Below, piece after piece: positions 23,691 to 35,384 of a DNA stretch of 64,000 nucleotides. The stretch covers positions 16,087,501 through 16,151,500 of the forward strand of contig NC_134108.1 of the NCBI RefSeq assembly GCF_040939455.1, read 5' to 3'. The DNA comes from Microcebus murinus. Taxonomy: Eukaryota; Chordata; Mammalia; Primates; Cheirogaleidae. Positions within the stretch are counted from its first letter, which is position 1. Every line of letters starts with the position of its first letter. Both the position numbers and the translations under genes were made by a program. The notes beneath the pieces are model-generated. The model saw only the letters and a program-made list of their open reading frames with translations. It was not told the DNA's origin and did not search any database.

Positions 23691-24054
23691 TTATTTTATT
23701 AATACCACACTTTACATTCTACTAAACTTATTTTCCTCTGATTCAATATGGAACTATAATAACTTCATTCCGTCTAAAAATACGTGTAAGATCAGATAAA
23801 ATAAAATTGTGTTTTAAAATGTCCTTATATTTTACACTGAATTATAATTGCCTCATAAAATATTAACAAACATACAAAAAATTGTGATTTTAAAAAATAT
23901 AGTATTACCAGCAGATAAATCACAAAATAAAAGCAGTGAAGATTGAAAAAAAAAAATCAAGCACTTTTTGAACTGTATATTTTTCTAGTCTCCAAAAGGG
24001 GCCCCATAGAGACTATAGTCCCTCATTTAGAATGAAGGATAGAGAGTAAAAACG

Positions 24055-24245
24055 AGCCTTTGAAATATAACCCTGTGCCAAGCATGGTGTCAGATGCTCA
24101 TTCATTCCTCTCACCGACATCATGAGATAAGGCAACTGGGCTGCAGTGTCAACCTGCTTGCTTAAGGTCCCAGCAAGCTGCAAGGGGGAAGTAGCCCTTA
24201 AATCTAAGTCCATCTGACTCCAAACCCATTTTTCTTCCCATCGCA
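24055..24245 (-). mobile_element. MIR SINE
   Basis: Antisense MIR: 'ccctgtgccaagcatggtgt', 'catcatgagataaggcaact', 'ttaaggtcccagcaagctgc', 'ccatctgactccaaacccat'. Confidence 0.75.
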
Positions 24246-24249
24246 TCAA

Positions 24250-25820
24250 TAATTCAGCAGAGCCTTTTGGTTGTTTGCTTTGTAGCAGTTTCAACTCACA
24301 TTAATTATTTCTAATTCCATGTAGAGGGTAATTCTTTTGTGGCACAGTGGGCTTTTTCAGTGTTGTAGGATGAGTTCTTCCAACATTACAGTGAGGAGTT
24401 TGGGTTGTTTTTCCTTCTTTTCTTCTCCTTAGGGTGCCAGACCAGGGTTGCTAAAGAGACAGACACTCTTTTAGCAAAAACAACAAAAAAGCAGATGCAA
24501 TAGAACTGTTAACTTGGGCGACAGGAGAGATCTGATTATCCCACACACCAGGCTCTGAGGACAGACCACTGAGAAAGTCTCATGTCTTCTCTTGTCTTCC
24601 ATCCCTAGGATTCAACGCCCCCAGCACCCAACAGTGGGTGTTAATCTGAAGAAGGAGCTGTGATTTCCAGTCTACACGACCACTGGCAACTGGACCCAAT
24701 GTCTGCAGGTCACAGTAGCCACCTGACCGTTATCTACAGACGGACAAGGGTAGACTGGTAGATTGTGTCCATGCTTCTCTTTCTAACTCTCTGTTACTTG
24801 AAGCTGTTTAATCATTGGCACTGTCCTCCTGGAAAATTGCGGATGAATTACATTACAACACTTTGTCGAGCCTTTGGTGGGTGCTGTAGTCTGCACAGGT
24901 TAAGTCGAGGTCAGCCCCAACAAATCCACCATCCAACTTACCAACAAAAGAAACAAGCCCTTGAACACCAAATGGCAACATGGGGCTTTCATTTTCCATC
25001 AAGTCATTTAAAGTTTGTCAGTGTGATCGATTACAGGGAATCAGAAATCCCCCAGCTTCTGAATTCATTGAAATGGATTTCTACATATTAGCAATATCTA
25101 AATTTAGGGAGTTAATTATTCATTTTCATTGATGAGAAACAAACCAGACTAAATGAATGTTCATCTGAATAATTAAATGGAGGGTATTTTTGGTTGTTGG
25201 TTTGTTTTTTATGAAACCTTATTCCAAGCGATGCAGATAAAGGCCTGGTTCAAATGATTCTTCCCAAAATGCACTTTGTTACTATTGTTTCCAGAGCGGA
25301 ACAGAGAAGCTCCAAGGGAATGAAATCTTCCCCCTTCCCACTGCTCTGTTGTCTTTCAAAACAGCAGAGCTGCCAAGATCAGCAGTTTGAAAGCTGCTTT
25401 TGAAGAGTTCCTCATGCCTTTTTCACTGGCTTGAGCAAACAAGCACCTAGACAGTGTGCCCAGTCTGGGTGGGGAGGGGGACACCCTGGGGAGGGGGGCA
25501 GGCAACCAGGGCAGCTTAGTGAATAATGGCTCAGTGGAGACAGGGAGCTCCGGTGCCAGGGGGCAGGTCCTGGAACCCAGGAACACTCGGGGAGTCACTA
25601 TAAATACTCCTGAAAAAGTGACACGGGGCTGGGAGAGAACAAGAACAGGTGGCCTCGGGCCCTGTGTACACAACACTGGCCTGAAGCAATAACCCTGGGG
25701 ACCTGCACCCTCTGTGCTATACTCAAAGTTCGTGTTTGCCAGAAAAATGGGGGTAATTTTCTCTTTTGGAGAGCTGGTGTACCTCTTCCTCATGCTAAGG
25801 ATTGCTTTATATTTTCACAA
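24250..25820. other. Unique block
   Basis: No repeat recognised. A 145-codon minus-strand frame (25356-25793) overlaps a 78-codon plus-strand frame in a locally GC-rich patch. Neither has a recognisable domain. Confidence 0.4.
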
Positions 25821-25833
25821 GTACGTAGCATGA

Positions 25834-26160
25834 TTTTTTTTTTTTGAGACAGAGTCTCGCTTTGTTGTCCAGGCTAGAGTGAGTGCCGTGGCGTCAGCCT
25901 AGCTCACAGCAACCTCAAACTCCTGGGCTCGAGTGATCCTTCTGCCTCAGCCTCCCGGGTAGCTGGGACTACAGGCATGTGCCACCATGCCCGGCTAATT
26001 TTTTTTTTTATATATATATCAGTTGGCCAATTAATTTCTTTCTATTTATAGTAGAGACGGGGTCTCGCTCAGGCTGGTTTCGAACTCCTGACCTTGAGCA
26101 ATCCGCCCGCCTCGGCCTCCCAAGAGCTAGGATTACAGGCGTGAGCCACAGCGCCCGGCC
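25834..26160 (-). mobile_element. Strepsirrhine-type Alu SINE with target duplications
   Basis: The reverse complement of an Alu dimer: the poly-T starts at 25834 and the element ends 'cgtgagccacagcgcccggc'. It is flanked by perfect 10-bp duplications 'cgtagcatga' (25824-25833 and 26161-26170). The variant 'gcgtcagcctagctcacagc' and the middle block containing 'ttggccaattaatttc' mark it as lineage-type. It lacks the 'ttgctc' hexamer present in the 35-kb copy. Confidence 0.95.
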
Positions 26161-26329
26161 CGTAGCATGATTTTTTATTTACATTGTATGATTTGCCCCT
26201 TAACAATTTGTAATTGCAGGAGAAAACAGTATCTTCATTATAAACATGAGAGAAAACTGTTTCAAAAGACACAACTGGGGAGAAAGAGAATGTCTCAGAT
26301 CTTCTCAGGAATAGATGAAAAGACAGTAT

Positions 26330-26880
26330 AAAAGTGAATGAAAACCAACCAGATGAGAAATGTAGAGGCTATTTATTCAGACATTGCAACAGCAAGGGAG
26401 TCAGCCACTGTGACCCACGTGTGGCAGAGACTCAAAGGCAGGGAGAGGAGTGGGAGAGCTTACCGTGGGAAGAGGAGAAGGGTCCAGGCGTGCCCGACGG
26501 AAGGCTGTTGGCGTGTGGAAGCTGCAGGTGGCTGACCGGCAGCAGGGCAGCCATGTGATTGGTGAGGGGCCCATATCTGGCTTTTTCTCTTTGGTCCTAA
26601 GTTGGAAGTGAGGTAAAAAAATTAGGAAAGCTGTTGTTAATCGAGTCCTGGATATTTGGGGCTGATTGCTACAGAAGTTGTTGTTTAGCTTCCTGAATTG
26701 TTAGTAGAGATAGCAATCTGGCTTCTTGCAAGTCTGACTTACAGCAGGCTAGCTTCCTGGGTTGTTTATTGCAGATAAGGGGGTTGGTTTCTTGGGCAGG
26801 TTGTGGGTTAGAGCTCTGTTTTCACATATGGTCTGGCCATTGTCTGATTATATATTTAGTCTCTCAGCAATACCTCAAAA
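26330..26880 (-). mobile_element. Probable LTR-like repeat
   Basis: 'gaggctatttattcagacat' carries an antisense AATAAA near its left edge. It is followed by 'ttaatcgagtcctggatatt' and 'ttgtctgattatatatttag', an arrangement I associate with primate ERV LTRs. Boundaries, duplications and family are not determined. Confidence 0.45.
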
Positions 26881-27273
26881 CAAAGAAACTAGCAGGTAAG
26901 AAAGGCAGCTTATGGGCCAAGCGATGGCGTCTCTCTGTAAAGAAGCTGTAACTAGGATTTCGTGAATATGTATTAAAATTGAGTCGTATATTTTCCTGTG
27001 TTTTATAACTCTCATGAATATTTGGGTCACGTGGCTTCTAGACCCACATTCTCCTATGATTTCTGCAGGAGGGACCCAGCACTCCACTGAATGGAAAGAA
27101 AGGATGTTCCTTTCACCTTCCCCAGCAGTTGGGCTCCAGGGACCCTTGGCTTGAGAGGAATGGAGAAACAGAAATCCTACCCTAAAAAATAACTTTAATT
27201 CAGATTAAAATATCTCCTAGCTTCCAATTTAGAATGAGAGTTTGACTCTGGATGTCGGTGCTCGATCAGTTGT

Positions 27274-27465
27274 TGTATTAGTGTACTCGGGCTGCCATAA
27301 CGAAGTGCCATGGATTGGATGGCTTAAACAACAGACATTTATTTTCTCACAGTCCTGGAGGCTGGAAGTCCATGATCTAGGTGCTAGCAAATTTGGTTTC
27401 ATTCTAAGGTCTTTTCTCTTAGCCTGTAGGTGGTCACTGTGTGCTCACAAGGCCTTTCTTCTATG

Positions 27466-27521
<56 letters not shown>

Positions 27522-27704
27522 ACGAGCCCCTACTGGGGTTTCTTTTTATAAGGACACTAATCCTATTGGATTAGGGCCCCACCTTTATGACCTCCTCTAA
27601 CCTTAATTACACCCTTAAAGGCACCATTTCTAAATATAGTCACATTGAGGGTTAGGGCTTCAACATATGAATTTTGGGGGTACACAAATATTCAGTTCGT
27701 AACA
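27274..27704 (-). mobile_element. ERVL-MaLR LTR with internal (GA)n
   Basis: Plus-strand reading begins 'tgtattagtgtactcgggct' and ends 'ttcagttcgtaaca', so the LTR lies on the minus strand. Flanks 'gttgt' (27269-27273) and 'gatgt' (27705-27709) match at four of five bases, fitting the 5-bp MaLR duplication. Blocks 'cacagtcctggaggctggaa' and 'tttttataaggacactaatc' are typical. A 49-bp GA tract interrupts the middle. Confidence 0.85.
27472..27520. repeat. (GA)n microsatellite
   Basis: A pure 49-base GA run inside the MaLR LTR, at a place where related LTRs carry a short 'gagag' seed. Confidence 0.95.
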
Positions 27705-27709
27705 GATGT

Positions 27710-28215
27710 GGAGGACAGGCACATCCTACTGTGAGATGACATTGTATCTGCCTGCAGGAGTGAGGTGAAAGCCAGTGAGACCACCCTCAGTTGTTCTTAG
27801 CTGAATTAACAATATCAACTTCCCTACAAATAAGGTTACAGAAAATTTAAGTTATAGAGTTTTAAGACAGAATATGTTTTTGATTATAAGACAAGAATAT
27901 TCACTTAAGATCAGATGTAGATTGAACAAATGATCACAGTCAGACCAAATCACAAGAAGTTTTTAAATGTGATAGTATTTAGGATGTGTCATTTTTTTTC
28001 TAAGATTTTGAGATAGAAAATACATAGGGAAATATAAATATAGCCTTTAAAGCATACTATGGACCCTTAAAGAGAGATGAATTTTTTATTAAACATCACT
28101 TCTCTTATATTATTCCTTGGCTACCAAACCTTCCATTGTTTTTCACCCTCTAGAGATCAAAGTCCAAACTCTAACCGTAGCCTATCTTTCTAAAATTCTT
28201 TCCTACTTTTTCTAT
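27710..28215. other. Unique AT-rich sequence
   Basis: No repeat or gene recognised. Confidence 0.35.
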
Positions 28216-28219
28216 GCTA

Positions 28220-28490
28220 GTAATGGTAGTAACAAAGGTGATTACCTACTTAACATTTGCTGTGTGCTAAGCCCTCAGTTAAATGTTTTACATACATTAT
28301 TGTCAGTTGTTATACACATAATAAGCATATGAAGTAGGTATTAACATCCCTCTTCTATGGAGGAGGAGGTTAAGTGACTTGCCTAAAGTCCTCACAGTTA
28401 TTCATCCAGAACTCTCATCCAGGAAATAGAGCTCACATGCAGGACTATCTGACTCCAGAGTTCTTAACCACTTTATACTCTAAACTGCTC
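28220..28490 (-). mobile_element. MIR SINE, near full length
   Basis: Antisense MIR in order: 'acttaacatttgctgtgtgc', 'taagccctcagttaaatgtt', 'aggaggttaagtgacttgcc', 'ctatctgactccagagttct'. Confidence 0.9.
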
Positions 28491-28499
28491 TCCACTTGC

Positions 28500-29110
28500 A
28501 GTCATGCTTTTCTGCAAATATTCTTTTGCTGCTCTTGCTCTCTTTAAGGTTGGTATGCCTGGCGCTGAAAGCCCCCAGAAGAATATGCCCTTAAAATGTT
28601 GAGCCAAGTTCATAAAATAAATTCCTTAGAGTAGAGTAGACTTTCCTAAGCAAGAAGTGAACCCAGATGTTAGAAAGGAAAGCAGAGACATATTTGATTA
28701 TATAAATTGTTTAAATATTATTTTTATAATTTTATAAATATAAAAAAATATAAATAAAAATATTTGTTATATGTACTCCAAAGAGACTTTCTCAGATGTT
28801 AGAGTTCTCTTTCGATGCAGCTCTCTCCTCTCTGATACTCTGTCCTGTGAACTCTAGTTACCTTGATCTCCCCAGATTATCAACTTCATCTCTTCAGTTT
28901 AAGAAGTCTGCTGGGCTCTACCTAGATTATTCCTCCCTATGCCTCAGCCTGGAAATACAAGGCTATCTCCTGGGATAGTCATAGGACTCAAATTTTCCCC
29001 CAGTTATTAGAAATAATTTTTTTCATTGCTCTATACCCACTGTCTTGAAAACTGTTGTTTTATATACTTTGTCTAGTTTTTTAGTTGGAGATAAAATTAT
29101 ATTTCTCTCT
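28500..29110. other. Unique AT-rich sequence
   Basis: Contains an A/T-only stretch (28690-28770) with repeated 'aaatat' words. No gene. Confidence 0.35.
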
Positions 29111-29119
29111 ATTGGCCAG

Positions 29120-29530
29120 AAGTGGAAGTCTTCAAATGGACTGCTCAACTTTATTTAGCCTACCAATCCATGAACATGGTATATGTCTTCATTTATTTAG
29201 GCCTTGTTTAATTTTTCTTAGCAAATATTCTTTTAGTGTTCAGTGTGGAGGGCTTCCACTTATTGTTTTAGATTTATTCCCAGACATTTGATTTTTAAAA
29301 ATGTGTTTCTGGTGCCCTTTACTGTTTCTAGCAGACCTGTGCTTTTTTCTGGTATCAATTCCATTGGACCTGAGAAACTTCTTTTAGCATTTCTTGCTGT
29401 GCTAGCCTGCTGGCTATACATTAACTCAACTTTTGTTACTCTGCAAATGTTTGGCTTTTTAAAAACTGTGAATTTGCAGATTATCTTTCTTGTTCTCATT
29501 GTTAGGGTCCCTATAATGTTTTAAAACTTT
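29120..29530 (-). mobile_element. LINE-1 fragment, antisense
   Basis: 'ccaatccatgaacatggtat' then 'tttatttaggccttgtttaa' and 'ttttagatttattcccagac' match the antisense strand of L1 ORF2, where related copies read 'ccatgaacatggtatatctc' and 'agatttattcctaggtattt'. The strand is T-rich, as expected for antisense L1. The right-hand part is less certain. Confidence 0.65.
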
Positions 29531-29539
29531 TTAAAAACA

Positions 29540-32150
29540 ACTTATTCTAAAATAAAATCTTACATGGAACCTGAATATGTAAAACAGATCAAAGCTAAAT
29601 ATGCTTATTAAAACATACTTGGGTGGGGGTAAGTGGGAGTTGGCATAGGGGGAGTGAGGTGTTCTATAGGCTCTCTCTTGACACTTTGCAATGTCTATTT
29701 AGAGAAAGTTTTGCATTGTTTGAAAATCACTGGTCTGATTATCAAGCGTGAATCTCATTTGGGAACTCTAGTTTTTACCCTATGGTTTGGCTTTCTCAAT
29801 GTTTTCAACGTCCAATACTCTCTTTTTTTTACATGCCTCTGCTTATGTTATAGGATGCTTGCCTGTGTCCCAACTTAAACCACTTACTCTGGAAGGTCCA
29901 GCTCACTTTTAAGAATTTTTGCATCCTCAGAACTGTTACAGAACTTACTATTTGAGCTGTACAAATTAGACACAACCTCCCATGGTATATCTTTTCCTCA
30001 TTTGGTTCGGGCTACTCTTGCCTTGCTAGCTGGACATCCTTCTTTCCAGACAGGGTCTATGTTTGAACTTTTCTTGTCTTGTTTGGGGCTGGGAGGAATA
30101 GGAGCTATGAGTATTTGACCACTCTTGAAGTATAAAAACTGTCTTTAGGTCGATGAGTCTACATTAGCTAAGATCTTCCTGTATTCATAATTTAACATCT
30201 TTATCTTGAAGCCCACATGGCTTCTATTTAAAATAAGCCCAATTGAAATAGGGCTGATCACTGTCAGCCCTTCTGAGTCAGGTGTCTGCCTTTGTTTCCA
30301 CATCTATGCTATGGGATGTTGGCTCCATGTGTCTTTTTATTGACAGTATCAATAATGCCTGAAAACTCACCATAAAGATACTTTAACTGCCCTGCTTCCC
30401 TCCACCCTCCATCCCCTGAGCTGTCCAGCTCTCTCCATGCTAGCCTGTGCTCCATCAAGTCTTGCCTCAGTGGGCTAGACTGGCTGTGTTCCAGAACCAC
30501 ACTTCAGTTGGATTAATGTGACTATAAGAGGCGCCAACTGAGAGTGTGTCTTTTCCCTGATAGGCACCGAGCTGTCAGCGACACAACTGGCCTATTGCAA
30601 GGTGGCACCCAGGATATCTAGGCAGGCTCTCAACATGTAATTGTGAGGATTTGGAATTAGTATGTTACTCTTGGTTCAGCCTGATTGCGTTTCCCAGAAA
30701 CAGCTATTTCCAGGCATATCAGACTCAAAGAGATTTCTAGGAGATGCTGTGTCTTTCTTCATCCCCGGGGAAATCAGAGAAATTTTACCCTTCCCCTCTC
30801 TGGGATAGCTCAGCCACCCTCTTTCCTCAAGTATTTTCTTTTTGAATCTTGGGGATTGTTATTGTGATAACAATATCTACCTTGCAGAGTTGCCATGAAG
30901 ATTGATAAAAAGCACTGGCATTGTTTAAATTCTATATATGTTCTTCAGCAGACATTTTGCGAGGCCTTTTATGAATATTATGCATGCTCTTCATGCATAT
31001 TTTATGCATGTTTTTCAAGCCCTTTTATCAGGCAATTGAAGCCAAAGCAACAAAGGAAGCACATAAATAAACACCAACAAGGCTGTTTTCTTTGGAAGGT
31101 CCAGACTTTGGGGAGTCTGGCTCCAAGTTCTAGGACCATGGACTGAATCTTCATTATAACATTTGGATAAAATCCATCACCTGGCACATGTACAGTAGGA
31201 ATACATGGGCCCCGAAGTTGCAAGGATCTGAAGTCTAGGTGGTGTTAAGAGACCCAAAATGTGTACACCTTTAACCCAGGAGGAGTTTTTATTATATTTT
31301 CAGGGGCACTCTTAATTACAATTTTCTTCAACTGCATTTTCATTCATCAGATGTATGTATCGTCCTTAAAAAACGAATCTCCATCGCATTGCTAAGTAGT
31401 ATTCAAGCCTGTGCATTCATTCTGCTTTCATTAAACCATTTGCCTAGTTGGCATCCTGTAACTCTGAGCTATATGCTGATAAAAGTGGAAATTTAAAAGC
31501 TGCCCAGTAGGTTTTAGTACCGGGACTGAATTAAACAACTCAAAATGAGATGTGTCTTCAGGTTGGTAAAACTTTAAGCCCAGTTTTCACGTTCCATGAA
31601 CTGGGTGAACCAAGCCTCCTGGTCATGGATATGAGCAAAGGTGGTCAAATTACTGTGAGGATTGCCAGGAAGTTTACGGCAGGACAGTGCATTCTGTCCC
31701 CTGCTTTGCAAAGGGGGTTACTGTTAAAATTCCTTGAGACTTGGATTGTACCATTTGAGTGCTTTATCATCTCAGTCCTGAAATGAAACCTCTTGGGGAA
31801 CGGAAGGACCGAAGCCTTGGCTGGCAGCGGTGATGGAGCGAACCCGCTCTCTCACCAGCTCCCCGGGCGAGGGGATTTACTGCTCGTGCAGATAAGATTC
31901 AGTGCAGTTAGACATTGTCAGCACGTCCTGGTGTAAATGCAGTGCCCTTCCTTGACTTTCCCCAGGGAAAAACAGAGCGCACGACACTGACTTTCATTTC
32001 TCAATGACGGCATCTACAGCCTCTATCTTGTCTCATAAAAGAAGCCGAGACAGTGGTCTTTAAAGGTCTCCGTGGGTGGGAAGACTTAAGAATGTAGTCT
32101 GATGTGTAGTTTTAAAATTCATTTATATGTGAACATGTTTATAATTTTAT
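29540..32150. other. Repeat-poor unique block
   Basis: About 2.6 kb without a confidently recognised repeat, apart from a possible old L1-type scrap near 31320-31480. It includes three ATGCAT palindromes (30980-31009) and a GC-richer patch with retained CpG at 31795-32080. Confidence 0.4.
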
Positions 32151-32168
32151 GGATTGATTGATTGATTA
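32150..32168. repeat. (GATT)n short repeat
   Basis: Four tandem 'gatt' units next to an antisense Alu; probably a degenerated poly-T/target-site region. Confidence 0.7.
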
Positions 32169-32170
32169 TT

Positions 32171-32466
<296 letters not shown>

Positions 32467-32661
32467 TAAATGTAAATTTACACAGTGAGGAAATGAGGCA
32501 TATCTGCAGGGAATAAGTATTTACTAGTTGAAGGTATTAGTATCAACTTAAATTATGACAGGTGGCTCCAGGCTATCTCAAAGGAAGAAATGAACTAAGC
32601 TTCACTGTAGCCATTTTTGTGCTTGGCTTTATTGTCCTTTTAGTTAGTTATTTAGGCATTT

Positions 32662-32885
32662 AATTATTCATTCATTCAACACTTTGTGCAGGCACTATGT
32701 TGGATGCTGAAGACATACCTTGAAAAGCACAGATTGTCCCATTAGGAGATTATACAGGATGAGAGAGACAAAATGAACACATAATTGCTATATAGCAGGA
32801 AAGAGGGGAGGTAGAGAACACAATAGAGAGGTCAGACACAGGGCAAAGGCCCTAGGAAGGGGAAAGTCCTTTAAGATGTGACCAT
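32662..32885 (-). mobile_element. LINE-2 3' end, antisense
   Basis: 'attcattcattcaacacttt' and 'tgcaggcactatgttggatg', then 'gagagacaaaatgaacacat', is the reverse complement of an L2 3' terminus. Confidence 0.65.
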
Positions 32886-32919
32886 AGCTTTATATTTCAC
32901 TGTTTGACAGCACAAGGCT

Positions 32920-33275
32920 CACTCACTCTCCCATTCCCCATTTCTACTCTTTAAAAAAATTTTCCTGTATTTCTATGTTTTTTCTTCTACATGAATTTTG
33001 CATTATTTTAAATCAAATTCCAAATTTGGACCGTATGAGAATCATTATTTTTGTCAGGATTAAGTTTTCTTACACAAGAACAAATACTTTCCCTTGATTT
33101 TTTTTTTCCACATCTTTTAAAATGATGTTTAGTAGAGTTTTATCAATGTATGTTGTATTCTTGTCTTGTTAAGGTTATTCCTAGGCATTCTCCCTAAATA
33201 TTTTTTGTTATCATGATTGTGATTTTTTTTCATTACATATTATAACTGATGGATTGTAAATAAGAAAGCTAGTGA
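32920..33275 (-). mobile_element. LINE-1 fragment, antisense (probable)
   Basis: T-rich sequence with 'taaggttattcctaggcatt' and 'gatggattgtaaataagaaa' resembles the antisense of L1 ORF2, the same part that appears at 29.2 kb. Diverged. Confidence 0.5.
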
Positions 33276-33299
33276 CTTTTGGATATTTATTTTTTACCT

Positions 33300-33795
33300 G
33301 GGCATAGGACCGTCCCACAGGCACAGGTGAGTCCCCTCTCATGTACTCATTGCCTTAGGTCAAATTCCCTGGGAAGCACACTCGGAGATGGAAGTCTACT
33401 GCAGGAGACTCATGGGAGTGTTCCCTCAAGAAAACATCCGCGAAGGGTGAGGGAAGCAGGATTGGGAGAGGGACAAATGCAACCACAGAGAGGCTGCAAC
33501 AGCGACCTCAGGTGCTCCCAGAGAGAGCTCCAGAGCTGGGACGGTTCTTCAGAGTTGTCCTGAATTTAGGCAAGGGAGCCAGGCCTTCTCACCCCCACAT
33601 TAACCACTCACTGGGTGTGGGCTGCCCTTGAGGAGGGGGTGTAACCTTGGGCCAGGCAGTTTTCTACAGCAGAGGGCAATTCTAGCAGCTTTTAGAAATC
33701 AACACTCCAACATGCTGGGGGCTTGAGTGCCTTGGACCAGAAACGGGGCTGGGCAGGCACCACAGCAGCTACTGCACTGTACTGCTTGGGTTTTT
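33300..33795. mobile_element. Unclassified ancient repeat, copy A
   Basis: This stretch aligns by eye with the repeat at the right end of the window. Shared blocks are 'gaagcaggattggga', 'gctgcaacag'/'gttgcaacag', 'gtgggctgcc'/'gtgggttgct', 'ccttgg-ccaggcag' and 'actgcttggg'/'ccgcttggg'. An LTR identity is possible but not established. Confidence 0.7.
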
Positions 33796-33912
33796 TTGAT
33801 ACTCAAATAATTACCAGCTAGGACACTAGCAACACTGAGAGGCCCAGTGGGTCAAAAACACTTAGGTAGCTGCTCCTTCTTTTACCTTTAAAAGACTTGC
33901 TATTTAAATTTA

Positions 33913-34241
<329 letters not shown>

Positions 34242-34549
34242 AAATTTGCCTTTTAAAGATTTATAAAGGCATTTCACAATTGAGCATTATATAAATAATG
34301 CAGCTTTTTGAAAGCCAGTGACCTTCATATTGAACTCATTTTGATGTGCCTTGGAGTATTAAATAATATTTATTCTTGGTACAGGGAAACTTTCCAAGAA
34401 TAGAACAGTAGGTCTTCAGTCCACATACTCTTGGGCAGAATTTTCAAATGCTATGACCAGTCTGGACCTGCTGAAAAAAAAAAAAAATCCCACTGCCCCA
34501 TAACACACACTCAAAGGAAGGCTTAAATATAAACATTTCTTTGCTTTTT

Positions 34550-34845
34550 TTTCCCTCAAATTTATTGGGGATATAATTTACATAAAATAAAATGCATCTA
34601 TTTTAAGAGTAGAGTTGAATGAGTTTTGATGAATGTATACGCTCTTGTAATCACCACTATAATGCATACATAGAACACTTCCATCTCTGCCTTCCCGGGC
34701 CAGCCTCCTGCCCTTCCCCTCATCCACTCCCAGTCAGCCACTGATCTGCTTTCTGGCACTATAAATTAGGTATGGAAGTTTCATATATGTGGACCCACAT
34801 ACTATGTAGCCTTTCATGTCTAGTGTCTTATGTTTACTGTAATAT
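34550..34845. mobile_element. Old L1 3'-region-type repeat, copy 1
   Basis: 'gggatataatttacataaaa', 'ttttgatgaatgtatacgct' and 'ccactgatctgctttctggc' are characteristic of an old L1 3' region ('attgaggtataatttacata' type). Confidence 0.7.
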
Positions 34846-34849
34846 TTTT

Positions 34850-35040
34850 AAAATAGTTATATTGAGGTAGACTTTGCACCCTATAGAATTCATTTACTTG
34901 ATAAATGTATACAACCATGTAATCACTGCCACAATCAAGATAAGACATAGAACATTTCCACCATCCCTCAAAAGGCTCTCATTCCCCTTTGTGGTCAATA
35001 CTGTATCTGCAGTGTCTAATCTGCTCTTAATCTCATCATG
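34850..35040. mobile_element. Old L1 3'-region-type repeat, copy 2
   Basis: A second copy of the same module follows immediately in the same orientation: 'atattgaggtagactttgca', 'ttgataaatgtatacaacca', 'cacaatcaagataagacata'. It is cut on the right by the Alu. Confidence 0.65.
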
Positions 35041-35044
35041 TTAC

Positions 35045-35382
<338 letters not shown>

Positions 35383-35384
35383 TA

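Noticed and set aside
25356..25793. 145-codon minus-strand frame
   Set aside because: Proline-rich chance frame in a local GC-rich patch, overlapped by an opposite-strand frame; no domain or exon context.
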